Assembly: GCA_039881145.1 (NCBI GenBank)
Contig: JAYKKI010000009.1
Span: 6,358,501-6,422,500, forward strand
Source of the DNA: Druceiella hillmani
Taxonomy: Eukaryota; Arthropoda; Insecta; Lepidoptera; Hepialidae
Direction of reading: 5' to 3'
Length of the DNA stretch: 64,000 nt
Part shown: one piece after another, positions 38,893 to 48,199 of the stretch
How the letters are laid out: every line of letters begins with the position of its first letter
Position numbering within the stretch: the first letter of the stretch is position 1
Notes under the pieces: model-generated
Told to the model about the DNA's origin: nothing
The model's database searches: none
What the model saw: the letters and a program-made list of their open reading frames with translations, nothing else
Translations under genes and position numbers: made by a program

Positions 38893-40882
38893 TTAAAAGG
38901 CGCTTTTAATAATAGAAATATAAAAGTTAATACACGAGAGTAAATTACGGTATTATTTATTCATCGTTTTTTTTGCCCGTTATTCTTTTCGGAAATATTG
39001 TGAATTTTTTATTCCAATCATGTTAAATGAGAATGATCACATTTAATACAATCGTATGCCAACTTTTTGTAACGTTTTGATATACTATGCATTCATCAAG
39101 CCAAGAATTGAGTTTGAGTTTTTTTTTAATTCCTTGCAAGTTCCAGTTGTATGCAAATTACAAATTTAAATTGAAGCATTGTCGTTTTCTTTTCATCGGA
39201 ACCACCTTTTCATCGGTTACCAATGCTTTAAGAATTTCCTTTACGTAAGTATAAACTTAAAACATTTTACTTCATAGATGACTGGAACGTTTTTTTTTTA
39301 GTTATGACATATTTTTCAATATTTGTTTAAGTCTTCGTACTCAGCTTACTTAAAAATTAGGTATATGGTAATTATATCAAATTTTCAATAAATTTTCGAC
39401 GGAAAATCTATGACAAAATGTTAATATGAAAGTTATTTGTGGTAACCATATATACTTTACAGACATTCTTTATAAAAAATATTTGCCAACCGTATATCAT
39501 TATTAATTAATTATCTGTAAAGGAAATACTCATGAAAATATCATCGGTTCTTCCTTTGTGACTTCTAAAAATATTTGGTATAGTATATATACCTTTAGCA
39601 CAATAATACATAAACTGATAACCCAATTTAACCAACAATATAGGAAGTAAATCTTTTTGACAGAATATCTGTAGCCAAGCAACCCAGATATATTGATCCT
39701 ACCAAGTTGGTTTGTTTGAAGTCAGAAACGATCTAACTTTAAAGAAACCAAATAATACAGCATAATTAACTCCCTGTAGACATGTATCGTTAACAATAAT
39801 TTTTTTCATAGATAAACTGTTTTAAAAGCTGAATTCCTGTATTTCATATTTTAGTGGAAATTAAGAGGAAAATTTTCCTTTTTATGCTTTCTAACCAAAT
39901 TAATATACGAATATTATACAATTAAGCCTAAAATAAATAATTATGTCAATATCATATAATTAAGCTAGTTAATTTCTAATCAAATTAATATTATAACGTT
40001 GTAATAAATTTTCCGAAGCCCACGTTTTAGTTTTTAAAATTAAGTCGCCATTGCAGAATAAAATGTCGTCAGTTACAAGAAGATGGGTGTACATAAAGAA
40101 GTCACTTATGTGTGGTAATATAGAACAAAACCTACTAGGTATGTATACAATTTAATGGCACATTGACATAAACATTTTTCTTTGCTCCACCAAACAAATT
40201 CTGAATTTCTAAGTTAGTCCTTTATTAATATCATTGATATGATTGATTTCAGATTTCCCAGAAATATCAGTATCTACAAACTTAAATTTAGAATACGTAA
40301 AAATGTGGTGTTCATGATCATTTGCTGGACTTTCAAAATAGCTGCAAAATGCTTCGAGTGAAGGAAGTAAGTAGTGCCTGGTAGTGTGGCTCAGAACTTA
40401 GTGGTGACGTACCGTACAACGAGATTCTAGTTTTCTGGTGCAAAAAATATATAAAAAATAAAATTATGTCCAGATGTTAATTTCGTCTCGCTATCAAATA
40501 TTTCATATTTTTATTCTCAGAGACTGCTTTAAAAATAGTGAGTCATTTATTCAAGCAAAAGAGTTTTATTTAAGCAAAAGAGTTTAATTTTGAAATTGTA
40601 TCCAGATTACTATGTAAATATAATAATAACATTGGATTTGCGTTAACAATATATTTGTCGGCCCATTACCAAATATTTAAACTATTAGAAATATCGAATT
40701 ATCATAGATGTATCGACCCAAAGTTTATTAAAATTGTTTAAAACAAAACATGTTATTTCCCTGCCTGTTATGTTTATGCCTGTGTTATTTCCGTGCCTGT
40801 AGAAAGACGTAAATGCTCTTGATATATGAGTGGTAATGAACAACCGTGCTCCATATTTTATATATTTATTTCAAGACCACAA
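38893..40882. other. Intron of gene B (no exon found)
   Basis: AT-rich sequence between the core exon and the inverted-arm/piggyBac insertion. I searched by eye on the minus strand for the missing exon equivalent to gene A exon 3 and found none. Confidence 0.5.
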
Positions 40883-41095
40883 TGTTTTTAGATCTAATAA
40901 CGTGATTTCAGTGATAAAAAATGGTTTCTATGGTATCAAATGAAATAATGTGAAGGTGGAAAACTTAAACGATCGGTAGTTTTTTTATAAATTGATGGAA
41001 CAAATATATAACAAATGTGTCCCAACCATTTATAAAACATATGGCTTGAAATAAAACGTAGACTTTTTATAAAATATCTTTATTTTAGCTAATGT
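40883..41095 (+). repeat. Left arm of a long inverted repeat
   Basis: Starts TGTTTTTAGATCTAATAACG and runs through AATGTGAAGGTGGAAAAC, AACGATCGGTAGTTTTTTTA and GTGTCCCAACCATTTATAAA to AAAATATCTTTA. The reverse complement lies at 43408-43618 with high similarity. The two arms bracket the piggyBac remnant. Confidence 0.9.
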
Positions 41096-41209
41096 TACAG
41101 ATTTTTCATATTATCTGAAAAAAAATATATATTTCCTATAACATGTTGCTGAACAAATTAAGCAAAATGAACTTCATCAAATCTAAGTAGTCATCTGTGG
41201 TACTCAACT

Positions 41210-42863
41210 TCGATTGGTATAACATAAGTGGACCTTACATATTCGGCAAGTATTATTTGTGCGATTTTCTTGTTTTATTTTGGCGCAGTGCGCGCAAAAA
41301 AGTGCGTATCTTTTTTCTTATATTGTTTTTTCCGTGGAGTGAGAGGGTAAGTGTCTCTTCAAAGACTTTCGTACTGCACTTGTCGATGTTGTGGTATGGG
41401 TTTTGCTGTCTCACAGTACAACCATTTATCAAACTTGGAGCAACTACTTGTTTCAACTGAAGCTTATAAAATATTGGTACGTTTCCTGTGTCTAGTAGAA
41501 TCAATTTTCTTACAAATAGTATATGAATTATTTACCGCGATATCGAGTAGATCAAACAAAAGTCGCAAATAATACTTGATTCTTGACCGTCGATCAAGTT
41601 TGTAGCACACTTGTGCTGATCCATCAAATCCACACCACCCATTTTTGATTGTAGTCTATTACAATTGTAGGGCGCTTTACCCTGTTTGTATCGAAGGGAG
41701 GTAAAAAGTTAGTCAATACATGAACTGCTTTACTATCCATCCACTTTACAAACGTTATACCGTGCAAAGTGATCGTGCAAATGTCCCCACGCTTAATACT
41801 GTTATCAGTTCATGTAGATTTTAGTAAATGCTTAGGATTAGTCTGAACAGTTCCGCAAGCATTTATATTCAGACCAATAAGATTGTATTGTAACATAGGT
41901 GAATTGGAAAAGTTATCTATATAAATTTCACAGCCAAGTCTTACCAGTTTTCAATCCATATTCAGTCCCACCACTTCGTTTACCCCTATATCAATAGAAT
42001 TCGTACAAATAACCTGTTGCTGCATCATATCTGCACCACAGCTTGAACCTCCATTTTACATGTATATTTTTTATGTACTGTTTCATTGCATTGTGGCCTT
42101 TGAGTTTTACCAAATGCTCGTCAATGGATTGCGTTTTCATTTTGTTGATGGTATTTTGGAATCATATATTTATGTGATCCATTGGGTCGAATTTTATATG
42201 CTCTATCGTATTCCGGCTGTTCACTTTACTTCATTACAAAAGTGCATTATTACAAAAGTGCAAGTTTGATTTCAAAACGATGTCTTGGCATTATACTTGA
42301 TATAAAGAGTACTGCCATGTTAAGTTCCGTAGACCAGTTATCCCTTAATGATGGAGAAATATGGAAAAAGATGGTAACTTATTGATGGGCTACATTATAT
42401 ATATAATATAGCCCATCATTAAGTTCATGTCAAGTAACGCTTTCATTTCTGCATGTCCAACATCAAATTCTAGTCCGTTTTGATGAGCATATCTTACGGA
42501 TTGTGACGTAATACGTTCAACTAAAATGTGAAAGTTAGTAATTAATTTTTAAAACTTCAAAAGAAGTCATTAAAGCAGTATCCTCTTTTCGCAAGATTCG
42601 TAGTTTCCCGTACCCATATTTTCCACCAGAAAACACGTTTGGGGTGTAATTCTGGTTCTATTTGAAAATTGGTTGACGAGTGCGATGTTCTTCTCTGACG
42701 GGTACTGCTGTTCACGTTGAAGATTCTGGTGACTGCTCTCGTGCGCGAGTTATTAAATCCTCAATCTCCACTAACTGAAACCCTAGATCATCGTTCTGCG
42801 TCAAAAATTTTGATCTTCTTCGTCGAGTTATAATCCATCCTCATCACCACTATTGTCAGCCAT
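41210..42863 (-). pseudogene. piggyBac transposase, degenerate
   Basis: Starts at an ATG (42861-42863) with an acidic N-terminus, MADNSGDEDGL, then a stop. Recognisable blocks in order: W-S-T-E-L-N-M-A-V then R-H-R-F-E; QSIDEHLVKLKGHNAMKQYI; then VKWRFKLWCRYDAATGYLYE, which holds the first catalytic Asp (codon 42024-42026); I-Y-I-D-N-F-S-N-S-P with the second (41915-41917); N-A-C-G-T-V, K-W-M-D-S-K and finally MGGVDLMDQ with the third (41628-41630). The C-terminus keeps the cysteine-rich motif C-A-R-C ... C-R-I-C-K-V-H-L-C. Several stops and frameshifts separate these blocks. The DDD triad is present but the gene cannot make a protein. Confidence 0.9.
42381..42420. repeat. 40-bp near-palindrome inside the piggyBac remnant
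   Basis: ATTGATGGGCTACATTATAT and the following 20 bases are almost self-complementary (TGATGGGCTA pairs with TAGCCCATCA), with a TA-rich centre. It interrupts the region between transposase blocks. Confidence 0.7.
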
Positions 42864-43407
42864 TCAAATATGATGAATTTCATCTGAGGTGAGTTTGAAA
42901 ACTCTTCTACCCTTTTCTAATATAATATACAACATAAAATAATAACTAGTTTTAGGTAAAATAAAAAAAGACACTTTCAATGATTCAATTTTTCTCATAC
43001 ATTGCTTCCCTATACGACCATGGGGACAACCGTCTTCCTTTATTATCTTTGGTAAAATCGTAAAGAAATAAAACACTTAAATGTAGAATTTTAGTATATA
43101 TTAGTTATCAACTTACCAGATAACGATTACCACACACTGAAATGACTTTTCAAGTTCGTTTTCAAATTTACAGAATACTGTAAAGATGTTAAATAAGACG
43201 TGTAACTTTTTCAAAATTTCACGTCAGTATGACAGTTGTCCAGTATAATCATTATAAGAACGATAAAATATCTATAAAAACAAAATAATCAGCAAAATTT
43301 TCTTTGAAGTTCAATCTTTTTCATTTTATCCCTTTTTTTTACTTCGGATCCATATGTCCCTCTGATCGTTAAAGGGTTAAGTAATTATTTATGTGGATCA
43401 AAATAAA

Positions 43408-43618
43408 AAAATTATATATAAAGATATTTTATAAAAAGTCTACGTTTTATTTCAAGCCCAATGTTTTATAAATGGTTGGGACACATTTGTTATATATTTG
43501 TTCCATCAATTTATAAAAAAACTACCGATCGTTTAGGTTTTCCACCTTCACATTATTTCATTTGATACCATAGAAACCATTTTTTATCACTGAAATCACG
43601 TTATTAGATCTAAAAACA
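43408..43618 (-). repeat. Right arm of the long inverted repeat
   Basis: Reverse complement of 40883-41095: it begins near AAAGATATTTTATAAAAAGT and ends TTATTAGATCTAAAAACA at 43618. It lies outside the piggyBac TTAA at 43377-43380, so it belongs to the surrounding DNA or to an older host element. Confidence 0.9.
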
Positions 43619-43634
43619 ATTACATCTAAATTCA

Positions 43635-43635
<1 letters not shown>

Positions 43636-43692
<57 letters not shown>
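43636..43692. repeat. (TA)n microsatellite
   Basis: About 55 bp of pure TA between the right arm and the hAT-like element's GGGTGTCCC terminus. Confidence 0.93.
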
Positions 43693-43694
<2 letters not shown>

Positions 43695-46300
43695 TAGGGT
43701 GTCCCTTATTTTTTAAAGTTTTTATTTTGTAACGCATACCTTCTAATTTTTTTTAATTTGGCCATAAAACACTCGAAAATAAATATTTATCTTATTTGAA
43801 GCACCGCAACCCGTGCCGACTTGAGCGCGAAACATGTTCATACAAGTAATGCGGATGACCGGCGCGTACTCGCTCTTGTAGTCATTTGTTACCGAGTTTT
43901 CACCGGCGTATCGCTTAATTAACGTGCATAATAGTTTATTTACAAGATGTCAGTGGAACTTAGAAGTAATAAGAAAAATATTTTCTTGGTTGGTGAGATA
44001 AATCACCAAATAACGGGTGCAAAGTTGCCGTCTAATCGTCAATTTCTCTCAGTTCTGTTTTTTAATATTCGCGAGGTAAAATTGACTGTTAATGAAAGTG
44101 CAAATCTTGTGATTCGTGAGTGCATCATATTTTGGGAAAAAGCTAGAATACCTACCAGAGCTGTACCTAATTGTGTGAAAAAACTTGTGGATCTTTACCA
44201 TGCTTGGAGAAGCTACAAAAAAAACTGTAAAAAAACACAGGAAATTTATAAGCACCGCGAGGAGAAGTTCCAAAAAGATTTAGATAATTTATTTTATATC
44301 GCGCATGCCGATGCTCTACAAAGAATCAAAATAAAGGAAGACAAAATATTTTTACAAAAACAAAGAGAGCCAGGGCGTTCAGGTTGCTTAGCGGGTGTTG
44401 ACAAAAAGTTAGTTGAGAAAGAAGAAAGAGTAAGGCAGAGAAAACTAGGAGAAGAGGAAAAAAGACTAAAGCATTTGACTGATATTAATTTATTGACTTC
44501 AGACACCTCTATCCCACCTCAAGACCTTCACGAACAGTCTACCAGTTCTGACGAAAATTTGTAAGAAAATTTACCTTTCACCTCGCAATCGCAACCCGCG
44601 ACTTTCCTATCTGCTACAAAAAGAGGAAGGACGTATTTTATTACCCTTGAACTAGTTGCTGCTTTAGACAGATGTCAACTAAGTGTAAGGGATTCTGTTT
44701 ACATACTTCGGGCTGTTGTAGAACACTTGGTCTCAGTTGTGAAGACTTTCCTATCAACAAGTCTTCTATTTAACGTTTTCGGACCTAAAGGAGAAAAGAG
44801 AGAGCAGAATCGATAAAAACTGATTTTCAGAACAACGTGCCTGAAATTGTAACTATTCATTGGGATGGAAAGCTATTGCCCGGTTTAAATGTGACAGGTT
44901 CAAAAGAAGAACGCCTGCCAATTCTCATTTCATTCGGAGAAAAAGACCAACTTCTAGCAGTGCCAAAACTCGATAGTTTTACTGGAAAAGATCAAGCTGA
45001 AGCTGTTTTAAATGCCCTTTCTGATTGGGATCTCAATGACAAGGTACAGATTATATGCTGCGACACAACGGCTTCTAATACAGACCGCTTAAATGGGGCT
45101 TGTGTGCTCTTGGAACAAAAATTAGAAAGGGAATTGTTACTTTTTGCTTGCCGCCATCTTATGTATGAACTAGTACTGAAATGTGTGTTTGAATCAAAGA
45201 TCCATCAAGTTACTAGCAGTCCCTATATCCCGTTATTTAAAAAATTTAGAGACAATTGGAAGAACGTTAATGCAACTGCTACCGATACATATACTGATTT
45301 TGTAAAGAAATACTTTTGTGAAACGATGATTAACGAACGTATTAATTATTATAAACAAGAACTACTGAAATCTATTATACGTGACGATTATCGGGAGTTG
45401 ACTGAACTGTGTATAGTGTTTTTGGGGGGAGATAATGAAAAGAAATTTAAAATCAGACCACCTGGCGCCATGCATCAGGCAAGATGGATGGCAAGAGCTA
45501 TTTACTCTTTAAATATATGCTTGCTGTAATCACAGTTATGCTTGCTGCAATCACAATAAAATGAGTGCTAAGGACAAATGAGCACTGCAAGGTGTTTACT
45601 TATTTATTGCAATGGCTTATGTAAAGCCCTGGCTTGAGTGCAATTTGGCGGTAAAAGTCCCGAATCAAGATTTATGTTTCTTAAAAACATTGAAAAAATA
45701 CGAAACAGTCGACCAAGTGATTTCTAAAGCAGCTTTGACCAAGTTCAGCCAACACTTGTGGTATTTATCAGAAGAAATAGTTTTATTTTCATTATTTGAT
45801 GATGAAGTTGATACACAAACCAAAGCTGATATCGTATCGAATTTACAAAGGGAAAGTTTGTATAATTTTGGGAAGAGATATATTCCATCGAAGGAAGAAA
45901 TATCTGCTTCTTTGTACGGTGAGTTGAATAAGTGTTTTTTTTTCATTTTATCATTAGAAAATGTGATAATTTTGTTAATATATTTCTTTTATTGTTTCAC
46001 GAAAACGTTTGAGTGATTTCGTGACCATCAACAGCACAAATTTATTATCGCGGTTAAAAATTGATAACGCTTTTCTCCAAGAAGACGTCTCTTCCTGGGA
46101 ACAAATCCCTTCCTTTCAGGAAGCTAAAAAAAAAGTTATGCACTTGAAGACAGTCAATGACACAGCAGAGAGAGGCGTGAAGCTCATGTGAGATTTTCAT
46201 GGATTAATAAGTGCTGCAGAATAACAAAAACACCTTCTTGTTACGTTGTGTACAAGAACGCAGAAAGAACCAACGTGCACGTTATCGATATACGAGAAAT
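43695..46300 (+). mobile_element. hAT-like DNA transposon
   Basis: The left terminus is probably AGGGTGTCCCTTATTTTTTA at about 43695, beside a (TA)n run. A 5' leader precedes the transposase start at 43947. I found no matching inverted terminus on the right, where coding similarity fades near 46300, so the 3' end is truncated or decayed. It sits in the intron of CRAL-TRIO gene B. Confidence 0.7.
43947..46290 (+). pseudogene. hAT-like transposase, broken by stops and frameshifts
   Basis: The coding text starts at ATG 43947. An in-frame TAA (44562-44564) interrupts it, after which the frame continues with R-G-R-T-Y-F-I-T and ALDRCQLSVRDSVYIL to a second stop (44814-44816). A shifted frame then carries TIHWDGKLLPGLNVTG, IICCDTTASNTDRLNGACVL with an Asp expected to be catalytic, and F-A-C-R-H-L (the C-x-x-H of hAT enzymes, His changed to Leu), then G-A-M-H-Q-A-R-W-M. 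Another block (45612-45918) starts with AYVKPWLECN. The last (46009-46191) ends TVNDTAERGVKLM, with the expected catalytic Glu, followed by a stop and a decayed tail. Asp, C-x-x-H, R-W and E-R order fits hAT; I recall the family from uncharacterised insect and cnidarian proteins. The N-terminus has a charged coiled-coil-like stretch (about residues 90-180). Confidence 0.75.
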
Positions 46301-47212
46301 AGACGATAACATATTTCAATTATCACGAAACGGATTAAAATATATATTATCATGAAATGATCACCTAGCAAATCTTAAATTATCACTCGCTACTTGAAAC
46401 TTTAAGCATGTTATCATCTATCATGCTATCATCTTTAACTATCACGTAGCAGACTAAAATAATTTTTTTATTGACACATTTTCTAATGCGATAACGAAAA
46501 AAATAATTAAAAAGTCTATGAAATTATGAACGCGACCGTCGAAATGTTTTGTCGGTTAGTTTGAGCATATTTAAAGAAACTAATGTCTATGTAATGTGTA
46601 AACAATTTGTCTGCGGTGGAAATTTTCATAAGTTCTAGAAAATTATAAAGATATGCCAGGGAAATGGATTCATAAACAGGGAGAAGAACATAGTGCGTAA
46701 TAGAACTATTGAAAGATACCTTTCGGCACATGAAACTGCATTTTGTATAACTCAATTATACTTATAAAACTGTCGAGTAGTATCTCGCCTTTTCGTGCAA
46801 AGATTTGATGGTGGAATACCTCTAAGGAAACGTGGTAATAAAATACGGAAAAAAACTAGGACCCATTCATTTAAAGTGTACTTTCAATAGATTTTTGTAT
46901 TTTTGTAACGCTAATCGTTTTTTTTTTTAGATTAAAAGAATGTAAAGAGAAGCTAATAAAAACGAGACGAGTTATGGTTTTACCTAATTTTTCACATTTA
47001 ATTTACGATTTCTGTTTATATCTAATATTATGGAACAAATCGCCAAATATTTTCATTGATATGTTATCCGCTTCCAAAAAAATAATGTAAAATTCGATAC
47101 TTTTTACAAATATGGGAGTTGCCAAATTTCTCATCATAACTTTATTATTATCCATAAGAAAAGAAATGAAAAAATGATATATTTAACACTAGCACAAACG
47201 TAATATATCTGG

Positions 47213-47214
<2 letters not shown>
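46301..47214. other. Intron of gene B (no exon confirmed)
   Basis: AT-rich sequence. Minus-strand text at about 46560-46660, including AYLYNFLELMKISTADKLFT, vaguely recalls the CRAL-TRIO N-terminal pattern but lacks the flanking motifs and a clean splice context. Confidence 0.4.
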
Positions 47215-47259
<45 letters not shown>

Positions 47260-47280
47260 AATATATATATATATACATAA
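47215..47280. repeat. (TA)n microsatellite
   Basis: About 65 bp of TA repeats with rare C or A interruptions. Confidence 0.93.
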
Positions 47281-48036
47281 TATAGATCGTGATGTCAAAA
47301 TTAATTATTATTTTATTTACAATATGTCTGTAATTAAATAAAAAAAAATTACAATTCCTTTCCGTTCACAAAATAAATTTTCCGTAACCAAGAATAATTT
47401 TACTAGGATTTTACGCAAGAGTAAAATTTAATATAAGTATTAACCGTAAGTCAAAGTATAATATTTCTTTTTAAATCTACGTGAAAAGGATCATAACCAC
47501 GCCATAAAAACCGTATTACCGCAGTGTTCAACGTTTCCGATTTCAAGTAATTTCATATGTTCATTGACACTCTTGAAGAAAATTCTAAGAAATTTCGTAT
47601 GTGAAATTTGGTTGAACAATAAATAAACACATATGCTTGAGAAATCTTACCCATCTTTCTACATCGCACAAATTAATAAAAATAGAAGATCATTGTCATG
47701 CTATGTTTAGGCGAGAACCCTGATGATAAGATGTTTCTAATTACAACTTTAGTATAACAACTCACTCGTCAAGTTTCATTCCTAGATTGAACGTTATTTT
47801 GTACGTGGTATAAACATTTCATTCACAAATTCATTACAACTGAATTGGAGGATATTCATAAATGTTAAGTTATAACTAGCCACATTAAATTTTAACCTAT
47901 AATCGTTTTTATCCACGAACTACAAGGTAATTAATATTTAAATAAGATAAATTGCAAATTATTTTAAAGACGACCCAGAACTTATGATAGCATTTATTAA
48001 CAATAATACATCCCAAAAGTAATTACTCAAACTCAC

Positions 48037-48199
48037 GAAAGATTTCTTGGGCAAAATGAAGCTGCGTCTTGTACCATATTTTAATGCTCGCAATACTATC
48101 CTGTACTGTCTTATCGGTCACACCGCATTTGGCGAGGACTAATTCATAGTCTTCCTCCTTGATTTGCAGAAAGTCATCTGCTATTGATATGGATAGCAT
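48037..48199 (-). CDS. CRAL-TRIO gene B, exon 1
   Basis: Paralogue of gene A exon 1. It encodes 54 residues with DDFLQIKEEDYELVLAKCGV and, later, I-K-I-W-Y-K-T-Q-L-H-F. It starts with an ATG directly behind a TTTTTAG acceptor and ends TTT-C before a GTGAGT donor (phase 1). Length, phase and ATG position are identical to gene A, and 32 of 54 residues match. The usual H-x-P after the W is changed to H-F-A. The next recognised exon of this gene is some 9 kb downstream, with transposons between; exons equivalent to gene A exons 2 and 3 were not found. Confidence 0.83.

Larger units (their letters stand above)
41160..43380 (-). mobile_element. Decayed piggyBac element
   Basis: The right terminus is clear: the TTAA target site at 43377-43380, then on the minus strand CCCTTTAACGATCAGAGGGA, a typical piggyBac CCCTTT end. 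The transposase runs toward lower coordinates. The left terminus is uncertain; a TTAA at about 41158 is not followed by a CCC end. The element lies inside the large intron of CRAL-TRIO gene B, between two inverted arms that are not its own termini. Confidence 0.8.

Noticed and set aside
41253..41504. Minus-strand 83-residue frame as a separate gene
   Set aside because: It is an out-of-register piece of the piggyBac C-terminus; the conserved cysteine motif lies in the neighbouring frame.
46516..46755. Minus-strand frame with A-Y-L-Y-N-F-L-E-L-M-K-I-S-T-A-D-K-L as gene B exon 2
   Set aside because: Only a loose resemblance to the CRAL-TRIO N-terminal pattern; no R-x-x-x-P-E block follows and splice sites do not fit. 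It also lies on the far side of a weak exon-3-like trace.
47480..47600. Minus-strand M-K-L-L-E-I-G-N ... G-N-T-V-F-M-A-W as a decayed gene B exon 3
   Set aside because: Suggestive match to L-L-T-L-G-H ... G-Y-C-F-V-I-D-W, but short, gapped and followed by a stop; not strong enough to annotate without alignment.
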